Assembly: GCF_026965555.1 (NCBI RefSeq)
Contig: NZ_CP114040.1
Location: 11,548,001 to 11,612,000 of the forward strand
DNA: 64,000 nucleotides
DNA from: Nannocystis punicea
Lineage (GTDB): Bacteria; Myxococcota_A; Polyangia; Nannocystales; Nannocystaceae
Direction: 5' to 3'
A model generated the notes under the pieces. It did no database searches. It worked only from the letters and a program-made list of their open reading frames with translations, and was not told the DNA's origin. Every line of letters begins with the position of its first letter. Within the stretch, counting starts at the first letter, position 1. Positions 46,342 to 55,014 of the stretch are shown here, piece after piece. Both the position numbers and the translations under genes were made by a program.

Positions 46342-46423
46342 TCCGCGGGGCAGGAATCGAACCCGCCTGCGCCGAAGCGCCCCCGGTGTACAGCCGGCTG
46401 CCTCCCATTGAGGCGTCCCGCGG
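46342..46423 (-). tRNA. tRNA-Tyr(GTA), copy 3
   Basis: Same sequence as copy 2 over its whole length, including C37 and the 27-43 mismatch. The flanking spacer (GTCATTTTCTCC, pyrimidine-rich, then AAAACACAT) is also repeated, showing segmental duplication. Confidence 0.85.
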
Positions 46424-46466
46424 TCATTTTCTCCGCTCGCTCTCTCCCTCTCTTTTCAAAAACACA

Positions 46467-46550
46467 TGCGCAGAGAGGGACTCGAACCCTCACGCCCGCT
46501 CGGGCCCGGCGTTCTGAGCGCCGTACGTCTACCAATTCCATCACCTGCGC
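46467..46550 (-). tRNA. tRNA-Leu(CAG), copy 1
   Basis: Class II. Stem CGGCG/CGCCG, loop CTCAGAA, anticodon CAG with A at 37. Well formed. Confidence 0.93.
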
Positions 46551-46584
46551 GTATCGCTCCCGCTTTGTCTCTTGATGATGATGA

Positions 46585-46671
46585 TGCGCAAGGAGGGACT
46601 CGAACCCTCACGCCCCGCTCGGGGGCCTGGCGAGCTGAGCGCCAGTCGTCTACCAATTCCGTCACCTGCGC
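46585..46671 (-). tRNA. tRNA-Leu(CAG), copy 2
   Basis: Stem TGGCG/CGCCA, loop CTCAGCT, anticodon CAG; C at position 37 is unusual. Preceded on the plus strand by a short GATGAT tract. Confidence 0.88.
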
Positions 46672-46695
46672 CTGCTCGTCCGTCTCTCGAAAAAG

Positions 46696-46778
46696 TCCGC
46701 GGAGCAGGGATCGAACCTGCCCGCGCCGAAGCGCCCTCGGGTTACAACCGACTGCCTCCCCATTGAGGCGTCCCGCGG
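46696..46778 (-). tRNA. tRNA-Tyr(GTA), copy 4
   Basis: Stem GTCGG/CCGAG with a 27-43 mismatch, loop TTGTAAC, anticodon GTA with A at 37. T stem GCAGG/CCTGC is perfect. Closer to canonical than copies 1-3. Confidence 0.9.
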
Positions 46779-46811
46779 AAAAATCACCCTCGCCCTCTCT
46801 TCAACAATCCA

Positions 46812-46896
46812 TGCGCAGGGAGGGACTCGAACCCTCACGCCCTCGCGGGGCCTGGCGATCTGAGCGCCAGTCGTCTACCAATTCCGTCACCTGCGC
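46812..46896 (-). tRNA. tRNA-Leu(CAG), copy 3
   Basis: Stem TGGCG/CGCCA, loop CTCAGAT, anticodon CAG, A at 37. Well formed class II tRNA, discriminator A. Confidence 0.92.
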
Positions 46897-46929
46897 GTGC
46901 CCCTCTTCTTCTCCTCCGCAACAATAAAA

Positions 46930-47012
46930 TCCGCGGGGTGGGGATCGAACCCACCTGCGCCGAAGCGCCGTCGGTTTACAGCCGACTGCCTCACCATTGA
47001 GGCGTCCCGCGG
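46930..47012 (-). tRNA. tRNA-Tyr(GTA), copy 5 (canonical)
   Basis: All arms pair: anticodon stem GTCGG/CCGAC, loop CTGTAAA (GTA, A at 37), T stem GTGGG/CCCAC. This looks like the functional parent of the other Tyr copies. Confidence 0.94.
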
Positions 47013-47046
47013 GAATTCATCACCCGCTTCTCTCCTGTCCTCTTCA

Positions 47047-47132
47047 TGCGCAGGGAGGGCCTCGAACCCTCACGTCCCTCGCAGGACCCGGCGTTTTGAG
47101 TGCCGGTTGTCTACCGATTCCAGCACCTGCGC
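47047..47132 (-). tRNA. tRNA-Leu(CAA)
   Basis: Class II. Loop CTCAAAA, anticodon CAA, stem CGGCA/CGCCG with one A-C mismatch at 31-39. Confidence 0.88.
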
Positions 47133-47184
47133 AAATCCCCTCACCTCGCCCTCACCTCGCGATCGGTCGTTCATTCATACGTCA

Positions 47185-47267
47185 TGCGCAGGGAGGGACT
47201 CGAACCCTCACGCCCGGCGGGCCTGGCGCTCTCGAGGCCAGTGGTCTACCAGTTCCAGCACCTGCGC
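47185..47267 (-). tRNA. tRNA-Leu(GAG)-like with C33
   Basis: By alignment with copy 1 the loop is TCGAGAG: anticodon GAG, but the universal T33 is C and the 31-39 pair is C-C. Function is doubtful. Confidence 0.75.
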
Positions 47268-47318
47268 GTATTGTGTCCACTCGTACCCCTCAGGCCGTCC
47301 GTGGCCTGATACGGGGGA

Positions 47319-47393
47319 TCGGGGCAGCGGGATTCGAACCCACGACCTTCTGTGCCCAAGACAGACGCTCTGACCAGGCTGAGCTATGCCCCG
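47319..47393 (-). tRNA. tRNA-Pro(TGG)
   Basis: Class I, acceptor CGGGGCA/TGCCCCG with C1 as usual for proline, discriminator A. Stem TCTGT/ACAGA, loop CTTGGGC, anticodon TGG. It is the first gene of the array in the direction of transcription. Confidence 0.93.
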
Positions 47394-47975
47394 TGACGAA
47401 TGAACGGACCTCGCGCGAGAGACACTGTCACAGCGCCGCCGCTTCGTGCCGCGGATATCGACCTGCCGATCGATACCCACGTGCGCACGCCGACGCGCTC
47501 CCGCGGAGGTGCAACGATTCGGATGTCTCCCGCGCCCGCTGCAGCGCTTGCCTGCACCCCGACCGGGGCGCCCCGTTCACCGGGGTAGATACGGCAGGCC
47601 TAGATACGGCGGCGGCGGGACCAACAGCGCGGGGAGCAGCAAGAGCCCCGCCGTACGCGGCTGGCCCTGGAGCTTCGACCCGGTGATGTGCTGATGGTTC
47701 GTCACGACCTTCACCCTGACTCGGTCCGCGGTTTGTACAGCACGCCGATTCGCCGGTCAAGTCCGTCGCACGATTTTTTTTCCGCAGGCCCGCAGTCATC
47801 ACAATCGACCGCGGTCCCCGCCACGCCCGCGAATCCGCGCACCATACTCCTACGATTGCCGCCGGCCTCGATCGATTCCCCGCCTCGGCGCTCGCGACCG
47901 CCCGGAGACGTCCGCGGCCGGCGCCGGCCGAGGCCGCTCTCACCTCCGCGCGCCGCTCGTGTATCCTGCGCCCGC
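47394..47975. other. Intergenic region upstream of the tRNA array
   Basis: The 582 bases between tRNA-Pro and the hemolysin III-like gene should contain the array promoter (minus strand) and that of the plus-strand gene, but I cannot point to convincing -35/-10 boxes. A T-tract (GATTTTTTTTCC) lies at about 47772. No gene is supported. Confidence 0.4.
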
Positions 47976-48635
47976 GTGTCCGAACGCCGCTCCCCGACCT
48001 CGCCGACCTCCTCGGTCCTGCGACCGCGCCTCCGCGGCGTCGCCGACATCTACGCCGCCGCCACCGCGGTCCCGGCCGTGGTCGCCCTGGTCCTGTACGC
48101 CCGCGAGGGCGCTGCCACCCTCTCCGCCCTCGTCTACGGCGTCTCCCTGGTCGTCCTGCTGGTCGGCAGCGCGATCTACCACCTGCCGGGCTGGCCGCTC
48201 CGCACCGCGCTGTGGCTGCGCAAGCTCGACCACGCCAACATCTATCTGCTGATCGCCGGCACCGCGACCCCGCTGGCCCTGGAGCTCGACAGCGCCGCCA
48301 CCGTGTGGCTGCTGTCGGCAATGTGGGCCGCCGCCGCCCTCGGCATCCTCAAGACGTTCGCCTGGCCCCACGCCCCGCGCAAGCTCAGCGCCGCGCTCTA
48401 CGTGCTGATGGGCTGCTTCACCCTGCCCACCGCCCCGGCCCTCCGCGCCGCCGCCGACGAGGTGTTCCTGTTGTTCGCCACCGGCGGATTGCTCTATGTC
48501 CTCGGCGCGGTGATCTACGCCCTGCGCTGGCCCAACCCCGCCCCCCTGGTGTTCGGCTACCACGAGCTCTTCCACGTCTTCGTGTTCAGCGCCGCCCTGG
48601 TTCACTACCTGGCGATCTGGACTCTGGTGACCTGA
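47976..48635 (+). CDS. Hemolysin III family membrane protein
   Basis: A 219-residue seven-helix protein of the hemolysin III / PAQR-like (YqfA, TrhA) group. The conserved polar residues are visible: SAIYHLPGW (His after helix 2), LRKLDHANIYLLIAGTATP (Asp-His pair in helix 3 and following Thr), and the C-terminal GYHELFHVFVFSAALVHY (two His), which together form the metal site of this fold. Despite its name the family mostly acts in membrane lipid homeostasis. I start it at the GTG at 47976, giving a short Ser/Pro-rich cytoplasmic segment before RGVADIYAAATAVP; a longer upstream frame is not supported. It stands upstream of a TPR kinase on the same strand (275 bp). Confidence 0.85.
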   Translation: MSERRSPTSPTSSVLRPRLRGVADIYAAATAVPAVVALVLYAREGAATLSALVYGVSLVVLLVGSAIYHLPGWPLRTALWLRKLDHANIYLLIAGTATPLALELDSAATVWLLSAMWAAAALGILKTFAWPHAPRKLSAALYVLMGCFTLPTAPALRAAADEVFLLFATGGLLYVLGAVIYALRWPNPAPLVFGYHELFHVFVFSAALVHYLAIWTLVT

Positions 48636-48910
48636 ACATCCCCGCGCCGTCCCCGCAGGGCCGCACGCCCGCGGGCGATCTCGCGATCGCACCATGTCCC
48701 GCGATCGCGCGCCGCGAAGCTTCGCCCCGGCGCATCGTGAACGGTCTGTGGCCAGTCGCACTGCTGGCAATTTTTCCAAACCCTCGCCGCGCTCGACGGA
48801 GCTTGACTCGGGCGGAGGATCGGGCCCTTTTAGCAAAGCGACTCGTGTCAAAGCCGCCCCCCAGTTTGCGCGCACCTGAAGGTGGCCGCGGTCTCCAGCT
48901 CGGCCCGGGC

Positions 48911-51562
48911 ATGCCGACCGCGTCCACACGCTCGACCCATGTCCCACACGCGCTGCCCGACCCGATCGCGCTCGAGCCGGGCCACGAGATCGGTCGCTTC
49001 ACCGTCCTGTCGTACCTCGGCGCCGGCGCGATGGGCATCGTCTACGCCGCCTACGACCCCGAGCTCGACCGCAAGGTCGCGCTCAAGGTCCTGCGCCCGC
49101 AAGGCCGCCCCGACAGCCACGGCCGCGTGCGCCTCCACGACGAGGCCCAGGCGATGGCCAAGGTCTCGCACCCCAACGTCGCCGTCGTCCACGAGGTCGG
49201 CCTCCACGACGACGGCATCTTCATCGCCATGGAGTTCATCCGCGGCGCCACCCTCCACACCTGGCTCGGCAAGCGGGCGCGCGCCTGGACCGAGATCCTC
49301 GACGCGTTCATCCAGGCCGGCCGCGGCCTCGCGGCCGCCCACCACGCGGGCCTCGTCCACCGCGACTTCAAGCCCAGCAACGCCATGATCGGCGACGACG
49401 GCCGCGTCCGCGTCCTCGACTTCGGCCTGTCCTGCACCCCCGCCAAGGCCGGCCGCGAGGTCGTCGGCACGCCGGCGTACATGCCCCCCGAGCAGTTCCT
49501 CGGCCAACCAGTCGGCCCCGCCTCCGACCAGTTCAGCTTCTGCGCCTCGCTGTACCAGGCGCTGTTCGGCCAGCTGCCGTTCCCCGGCGACAGCGCCGAC
49601 GAGCTGCGCCTCACCATCACCGGCGGCCAGGTCCGCAGCCCGCCGCGCCACATCCGCGTGCCGTCGTGGCTCAGCTCCGCGATCCTGCGAGGATTGCGAC
49701 AGGACCCGAAGGACAGGTTCGCCAGCATGGAAGAATTGCTGCGCAACCTCGACCACAACCGCACCCGCGGCCGCCGCACCTTGATGTCCGCGGTCGCCGG
49801 GGCCGCGGTCCTCGGGCTCGGCGGCGGCTACCTCGGCGCGCGCCCGCAGGCGACCGACCCGTGCAGCGGCGGCGCGGGCCAGCTCGCGCAGCTGTGGAAC
49901 CCCGACTCGCAGGCGGCGATCGAGCACGCCTTCGACGAGCTGCCGCCGGCGTTCGCCGCCAACTTCTGGCCGCAGGTCCGCCGCGTGCTCGACGACTGGA
50001 CCGTCGACTGGGAGGCCAACTGGCGCGGCGCCTGCGAGGCCCGCGAGCGCCACGAGTTCTCCGAGGACCTGGCCCTGCGCAGCTCCGTCTGCTTCGAGCG
50101 GGCCCGCGCCGCGCTCGCCTCCGCGGTGGTCGTCCTGCGCAAGGCCGACGCCAACGTCGCCCTCCACGCGCTCGAGGTCGCGAACTCGTTGCCCGACCCC
50201 GCCGAGTGTCGCAGCAGCGCCAGCCTCGTCGCGCACACCGGCGCCTCGCGCGACCTCACCACCGCGGTGCGCCGCGAGCGGGTCATGGCCGAGCTCGAGG
50301 ACGTCAAGGTGCACGCGCGGGCCGGCCGAACGCCCGCGGCGATCCGGCTGGCCGACGACGTGATCCGCGAGGCCCACGCGCTCGGCGACCGACCGACGCT
50401 CGCCGAGGCGTTCCTGCAGCGCGGCCGCCTCGACCTCGAGGTCGACCCCACCAGCGCCGAACCATTCCTCACTCGCGCCTATCTCGTGGCCCTCGGCGCC
50501 GGCGAGGACAACCGCGCGGTCGAGGCCCTGGCGCTGCGGCTCTACGCCCGCAGCCACATCCCCGCCGGCCTGCCGCGCGCCCTCGAAGACCTCGACGTCG
50601 TCACCGCGCTGCTGCCCCGGATCGGCAGCCCGCCGAGCCTGCAGGCGCTCACGTTCAACAACGCCGGCTCGCTGTACCTCACCGCCGGCGACGCCGACCA
50701 CGGCGAGCCGTATTTGCGCGCGGCGCTGCACCTGCGCCGCGCCGTCGGCGACGACGACGTCGAAGTCGCCAAGACCCTCGGCAACCTCGCCCTGCTGGCG
50801 AAGGACCCGTCGCGCACGCGCGAGCTCGTCGGCGAGTCGCTGGCGATCCTCGAGGACAACCTCGGCGTCGCTCACCCCGAGGCCATGGCCGTCCGCGTCC
50901 TCGCCGGCGCGCTGGCCGAGGACCCGCTCGACGCCATGCAGCTGCTCGAGCGCGGCTGCGACGCCGTCGACGAGTACCGCCCCGACGACCTGCGCGCGCG
51001 CGCCGAATGTCTACAGCACCTCGCCGCCCACGCCCGTGAGGCCGGCGAGCGGCACGTCGCCGACGACTCGATCCTGCGCGCGCAGGCGCTGCTCGAGCAG
51101 CAGCCCGCCACCGAGCCGGGCTCGTCGTTCCGCTTCGACAGCGCGCTGATCCGCGGCTACGCCGGCCTCGTCGACGGCAGCCACACCGAGGCGCTGACGT
51201 ACCTCGGGCGCACCTTCGACGAGCTGCGCGGCGCGGAATGGTGGCAGCGGCGGAAGGTCGCGGAGATCGAGCTGTGCATCGGCCTGCACCTGCTCGCCAT
51301 CGGGGACATCCCGGGAGCCCGGCGCGCGCTCGAGGACAGCGTGGCGATCTTCGAGCAGATCGAGCACAAGGCCCACGACAACGTGTTGCCGCGCAACCTC
51401 GCCGGGGCCCGCCTCGCCCTCGCCGACGCGCTCGACGCCGGCCGCGACCCCGAACGCGCCGCGCGAGTGCTGGCGGCCGCCGAATCATGGTACCGCCAGT
51501 CCGCGGGCGTTTTCGCCTGGCGCATGTCCGCAATCGCCGAAAGACATCACCGGCTGGAGTGA
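48911..51562 (+). CDS. Ser/Thr protein kinase with transmembrane helix and TPR region (locus A)
   Basis: An 883-residue receptor-like kinase. The Hanks-type domain spans about residues 28-290: LGAGAMGIVY (P-loop), VALKVL (Lys), VHRDFKPSN (H150-R-D152), VLDFGLS and VGTPAYMPPEQ are all present, so it should be active. A single membrane helix (LMSAVAGAAVLGLGGGYLGA) lies near residue 300. The region outside, 315-880, begins with a CSGGAGQLAQLW segment and continues as TPR-like helical repeats (LTFNNAGSLYLTAGDADHGEPYLRAALHL). This is a common architecture in Nannocystaceae. The gene is followed 133 bp later by two ADYC lipoprotein genes on the same strand. The same pairing occurs at locus B (58647-62479), which suggests the two products work together. 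Confidence 0.9.
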   Translation: MPTASTRSTHVPHALPDPIALEPGHEIGRFTVLSYLGAGAMGIVYAAYDPELDRKVALKVLRPQGRPDSHGRVRLHDEAQAMAKVSHPNVAVVHEVGLHDDGIFIAMEFIRGATLHTWLGKRARAWTEILDAFIQAGRGLAAAHHAGLVHRDFKPSNAMIGDDGRVRVLDFGLSCTPAKAGREVVGTPAYMPPEQFLGQPVGPASDQFSFCASLYQALFGQLPFPGDSADELRLTITGGQVRSPPRHIRVPSWLSSAILRGLRQDPKDRFASMEELLRNLDHNRTRGRRTLMSAVAGAAVLGLGGGYLGARPQATDPCSGGAGQLAQLWNPDSQAAIEHAFDELPPAFAANFWPQVRRVLDDWTVDWEANWRGACEARERHEFSEDLALRSSVCFERARAALASAVVVLRKADANVALHALEVANSLPDPAECRSSASLVAHTGASRDLTTAVRRERVMAELEDVKVHARAGRTPAAIRLADDVIREAHALGDRPTLAEAFLQRGRLDLEVDPTSAEPFLTRAYLVALGAGEDNRAVEALALRLYARSHIPAGLPRALEDLDVVTALLPRIGSPPSLQALTFNNAGSLYLTAGDADHGEPYLRAALHLRRAVGDDDVEVAKTLGNLALLAKDPSRTRELVGESLAILEDNLGVAHPEAMAVRVLAGALAEDPLDAMQLLERGCDAVDEYRPDDLRARAECLQHLAAHAREAGERHVADDSILRAQALLEQQPATEPGSSFRFDSALIRGYAGLVDGSHTEALTYLGRTFDELRGAEWWQRRKVAEIELCIGLHLLAIGDIPGARRALEDSVAIFEQIEHKAHDNVLPRNLAGARLALADALDAGRDPERAARVLAAAESWYRQSAGVFAWRMSAIAERHHRLE

Positions 51563-51695
51563 ATCATTCGCGGCATCCTCGCACTCGCCTCGGCGAGGCC
51601 CGCGCGCGGCCGTTCCGACCGGATTCCATTCAATAAGCCGGGCTCGCTTCGCCTCCTGTGTGGTGCACCACACAATCGAGGCACTGGGAGGCGAT

Positions 51696-52658
51696 ATGCA
51701 ACACCGGCGAATCGGCACCATTATCGTGGCTTTGACGACCCTCGTCGCGGGGTGCGACGACCCCGCGATTGAAGACACTCAGCTGCGCCCCTATAATTGC
51801 CCGACCTGGCAGTGTGGCTTCAACTCCGCAGAGGTGAATGGCCGCTCGATCCGCGAGCTCAACCTCGACGGTCAAGCCAACGTCGACGGCCTGCGGATCG
51901 TCGGCTTCGTCGCGCCTCAGGGCCTCCTCGGCAACTACAGCCTCGACACCGAGGGCGACGCGCTGGTCGCCCGCAACGGCCAGGGTAACACCCTGAGCGG
52001 CGCGCAGTTGATCGGCGCGATCATCCTCGTCAAAAAAGACGGCCTGCTCGAGCTGCCGGTGCCGCTGACGGTGCTCGGCTATGAGGAGATCGACTCGTGG
52101 GCCGACGGCGCGGCCAGGGTCCCGACCTACGCGCTGCTCTACCCCGACGTCGGCGCGCTGCTGGGCGTGCGCAACGTCTGCAACGGCGACCTGCTCGACA
52201 CCCTGGCGACCGCGGTCACGGTCATCGGCGGCGAGACCTACGACCTGGCGCAGAAGACCGTCAAGCCCGGCCAGACCCGCTGGCTGACGCTCGCGTGCGC
52301 GGGCTCGGCGGCCGCCAAGATGCGGCTGATGAACTACGGCCCCCACGCCGACTTCGACGGCGAGGGCAACCCCTCGACCGCGGCCCAGCGGCAGGCGACG
52401 CTCAAGATGATCACCGCCGACTACTGCGGCACGGGTCACAGTTACACCGTCAACGGCACGCCGCTGCAATGGGAGAACCAGGACGGCACCGTCGCCTCGC
52501 CCGGCCCCTACGGCGACATGGAGGCGATCTGGACCGCCGCGGGGGCGGTCTGCCTCGACGCGACCCGCCTCCCCGACGCCGACGTGAAGTGCTCGCGGCC
52601 CTCGTGCTCTACCTATACCGGCCCGGCCGGCGAATGGTCGACCTACGTGCCTGACTGA
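51696..52658 (+). CDS. ADYC-domain lipoprotein 1 (locus A)
   Basis: A 320-residue predicted lipoprotein. The ATG at 51696 follows GGGAGG and gives MQHRRIGTIIVALTTLVAGC (lipobox VAGC). The mature chain begins RPYNCPTWQCGFNSAEVNGRSIREL and contains the conserved blocks NVCNGDLLDTL, LTLACAGSAAAKMRLMNYGP and QATLKMITADYCGTG. The A-D-Y-C motif names a family that I know from myxobacterial genomes; its function is not established. The cysteines (about ten) suggest disulfide bonds. It lies directly after the TPR kinase and ahead of a paralogue with the same architecture. An extracellular or periplasmic ligand or partner for the kinase is my inference. Confidence 0.88.
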   Translation: MQHRRIGTIIVALTTLVAGCDDPAIEDTQLRPYNCPTWQCGFNSAEVNGRSIRELNLDGQANVDGLRIVGFVAPQGLLGNYSLDTEGDALVARNGQGNTLSGAQLIGAIILVKKDGLLELPVPLTVLGYEEIDSWADGAARVPTYALLYPDVGALLGVRNVCNGDLLDTLATAVTVIGGETYDLAQKTVKPGQTRWLTLACAGSAAAKMRLMNYGPHADFDGEGNPSTAAQRQATLKMITADYCGTGHSYTVNGTPLQWENQDGTVASPGPYGDMEAIWTAAGAVCLDATRLPDADVKCSRPSCSTYTGPAGEWSTYVPD

Positions 52659-52850
52659 CATTCATTCCAGGTCGGGCCGGCATCGCGCTCGCGCTATCAT
52701 CACAAGCGAAGGACCCCCTGTATTCAGCGGTATCTCGGCGGCGGCTTCGCACCTACCCGCGCCCCCTCTCTCCGGTCGCGGCGCACGACCGCAAACACGA
52801 TTATCCCGCGGGCGCCCGTCATCTCCCGCGAGCGGCCGCACAGTGGGGTC

Positions 52851-53837
52851 ATGACGCGAGGAATCAGGCAACGCCGGCGGCCGCACCTGCGATGGATCGC
52901 CCTGGCGGCGCTGTTCGTGGGGTGCGACGCCCCCGACGGTGAGGACATTGAGGACATCGAGGCGCGCCCCTATCATTGCCCGACGTGGCAATGCGGGTTC
53001 AATTCGGCGGAGATCAACGGCCGATCGATCCGCGAGCTCAACCTCGACGGCGTGGCCAACGAGGACGGCGTGCGCATCGTCGGCTTTGTCGCCCCCACCG
53101 GCCTGCTCGGCAATTACCGGCTCGACGTCGACGGCGACGAATTGATCGCCCGCAACAACGGCGGCTCGGTCCTACGCGGCCCCCAATTGATCGGTGCCAC
53201 CATCCTGGTCAAAAAGCCGGGCCTGCTGTCCTTGCCGCTGCCGATCACGATCCTCAACTATCAAGAGATCGACGGCTGGGCCGACGGCGCCGGCAAGGTC
53301 CCGGCCTACGCGATGCTCTACCTCGACCTCGAGTCGCTGCTCGGCGTGCGCAACGTGTGCAACGGCGACCTGCTCGACGTCCTCGCCACCGCGGCCACTG
53401 TCCTCGGCGGCGAGACCTACGACCTCGACGCCAAGGAGATCCGGCCCGGCCGCGACCGCTGGCTGACGATCGCCTGCGCCGGCTCGGCCGCGGCCAAGAT
53501 GCGGCTGATGAATTACGGCCCCCACGGCGACTTCGACGGCGAGGGCCACCCTGCCAGCGTCGCGCAGCGTCAGGCCACCCTCAAGATGATCACCGCCGAC
53601 TACTGCGGCGACGGCGACAGCTACACCCACAACCACGTCGCGCTGCAGTGGGAGAACAGCGGCGGCACAGTGATCTCGCCCGGCCCGTTCGGCGTGCCCG
53701 AGGCGATCTGGGGCCCGGCCGGCGCGCTCTGCCTCGACGCCACCCGGCTCGCCGACGCCGACGTGGCCTGCGCCCTCCCGGCCTGCGACGGCCTCTCGCT
53801 CGACGACGGCGAGTGGGCCACCTTCGTCCCCGACTGA
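52851..53837 (+). CDS. ADYC-domain lipoprotein 2 (locus A)
   Basis: A 328-residue paralogue of the preceding gene with the same order of motifs: CPTWQCGFNSAEINGRSIREL, NVCNGDLLDVL, LTIACAGSAAAKMRLMNYGP and MITADYCGDGDSYT. The signal peptide is MTRGIRQRRRPHLRWIALAA followed by a hydrophobic stretch and the lipobox VGC. The linker GEDIEDIEARPY is short and acidic. Similarity to copy 1 is high across the whole chain, so a recent tandem duplication is likely; the 192 bp between them carry no gene. A palindromic repeat follows the stop at 53864-53883. Confidence 0.88.
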   Translation: MTRGIRQRRRPHLRWIALAALFVGCDAPDGEDIEDIEARPYHCPTWQCGFNSAEINGRSIRELNLDGVANEDGVRIVGFVAPTGLLGNYRLDVDGDELIARNNGGSVLRGPQLIGATILVKKPGLLSLPLPITILNYQEIDGWADGAGKVPAYAMLYLDLESLLGVRNVCNGDLLDVLATAATVLGGETYDLDAKEIRPGRDRWLTIACAGSAAAKMRLMNYGPHGDFDGEGHPASVAQRQATLKMITADYCGDGDSYTHNHVALQWENSGGTVISPGPFGVPEAIWGPAGALCLDATRLADADVACALPACDGLSLDDGEWATFVPD

Positions 53838-53863
53838 GCGGGCGAGCGGAGGACAATGGCAAG

Positions 53864-53883
53864 ACATGTCCTTTCAGACATGT
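53864..53883. terminator. Inverted repeat ACATGTC / GACATGT
   Basis: A perfect 7-bp stem with loop CTTTCA, 27 bp after the ADYC 2 stop. It is a near member of the TGTCC hairpin family and may terminate the locus A transcript. Confidence 0.6.
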
Positions 53884-54029
53884 ATCAAATGCGGTGGCGC
53901 CCGCGCACGCCCGCCCGCGTCCGCGCCGTGCGGTCCGCCCGCCGGCCACGGGCGGGCTGGACGGCGCGCAGACGCGCTTGCGATCCACAGCACGTGGCAT
54001 CGCGGCGCGACTGCGGCCACCCCTCGGCC

Positions 54030-54692
54030 ATGGACACCCGCAAGCCTTCTCTGGTCACGCTGTCGTTCCTGCTCGCCGCAGCGTGCTCGCGCACGAGCCC
54101 GGACACGATCCCCCCGAGCCAGGTCTCGACCGACCTGCCCGCCACCAACACCAAGCCGGACGACCCGGCCGCGGTCGCCGTCGCCGCCATGCCCGAGGAC
54201 GCCAAGGTCAAGGCGCCCCCCGAGTACATGACCAACGACGACGAGATCTTCGGCGTCCTCAGCATCATGAACGAGGAGGAGATGAAGATGGCCGAGTACG
54301 CCAAGAAGTGGGCCAAGGGCACCCGCGTCAAGGAGTACGCGTCGCAGATGATGACCGACCACGGCGCCATCAAGTCGCGCGAGAACGAGACCCGCGACCG
54401 CCTCGGCCTGCGCAAGACCGACAGCCGCCTGCGCGACGACATCAAGAACGACGCCAAACAGAAGATGGAGGTGCTCGAGAAGGTCGACAAGGGCGACGCC
54501 TTCGACAAGACGTACGTCGACATGCAGGTCGACTCCCACGCCATGTGGATCAACTTCATCGACACCAAGCTCCTGCCCCACGCGCAGATGCCCGAGCTGC
54601 GGGTCGAACTCAACAACTTCCGCTCCACCCTCGAGCGCCACTACAACGACGCCAAGGAGCTCCAGGCCAGCATCACCCTCCCCAAGAGCTGA
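54030..54692 (+). CDS. DUF4142 lipoprotein
   Basis: A 220-residue predicted lipoprotein (MDTRKPSLVTLSFLLAAAC, lipobox AAAC) with a Pro/Thr/Ala linker. Residues 65-215 form the helical bundle of the DUF4142 family, related to ferritin-like proteins: FGVLSIMNEEEMKMAEYAKKWAKG, VKEYASQMMTDHGAIK and a last helix with LRVELNNFRSTLERHYNDAKEL. Acidic and His residues in the first two helices (EEEM, DHG) could bind metal as in ferritin-like folds, though binding is not shown for the family. It probably protects against or senses envelope stress. It follows the ADYC lipoproteins on the same strand, but the palindrome between them suggests a separate transcript. Confidence 0.82.
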   Translation: MDTRKPSLVTLSFLLAAACSRTSPDTIPPSQVSTDLPATNTKPDDPAAVAVAAMPEDAKVKAPPEYMTNDDEIFGVLSIMNEEEMKMAEYAKKWAKGTRVKEYASQMMTDHGAIKSRENETRDRLGLRKTDSRLRDDIKNDAKQKMEVLEKVDKGDAFDKTYVDMQVDSHAMWINFIDTKLLPHAQMPELRVELNNFRSTLERHYNDAKELQASITLPKS

Positions 54693-55014
54693 GCCGCCCG
54701 CCGACACGCCTGCGAAGCGGGCCCTCGCGCCGAACCACAGGGCCGGCCACGCATCGAGGATGCGCCGCGAGCGACGCGCGCCGCGTCCGTCCCGAGGCCA
54801 GCCCCCCCAGCGTCCGCTGCTGCTCTCGGTCTGCTCCGACGACCCACCTCGACCCTGCGCCGCGACGGGCAGCGCCCGGCGGGACGCGCCACAGCATGAT
54901 TCCGGCGCCTCCGGCACCAGCCTGATCCGTGCGAGCAGGCCGGCCTGCATCGCCGGCTGCCACCAATCCCATGAGCTCGCTGGTCGACCGCCGCGGCGAG
55001 AGGATACTCCGGCG
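54693..55014. other. Intergenic region before the histidine kinase
   Basis: The 322 bases between the DUF4142 gene and the start chosen for the histidine kinase are GC-rich. An in-frame upstream extension of the kinase from 54760 translates to Arg/Pro/Ser-rich sequence with no signal or helix, so I do not count it. Nothing else is seen. Confidence 0.45.

Noticed and set aside
45892..46423. Selenocysteine tRNA as an explanation for the class II tRNAs with GTA
   Set aside because: The acceptor stem has seven pairs and the anticodon is GTA, not TCA; tRNA-Tyr fits better.
45936..46575. Plus-strand open frames across the tRNA array
   Set aside because: They are antisense reads of tRNA genes (recurrent R-E-G-L-E-P-S-R); the tRNA folds explain the sequence.
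54760..55014. An N-terminal extension of the PAS histidine kinase
   Set aside because: The extra 85 residues are low complexity and precede the first PAS strand; the ATG at 55015 is at the usual distance.
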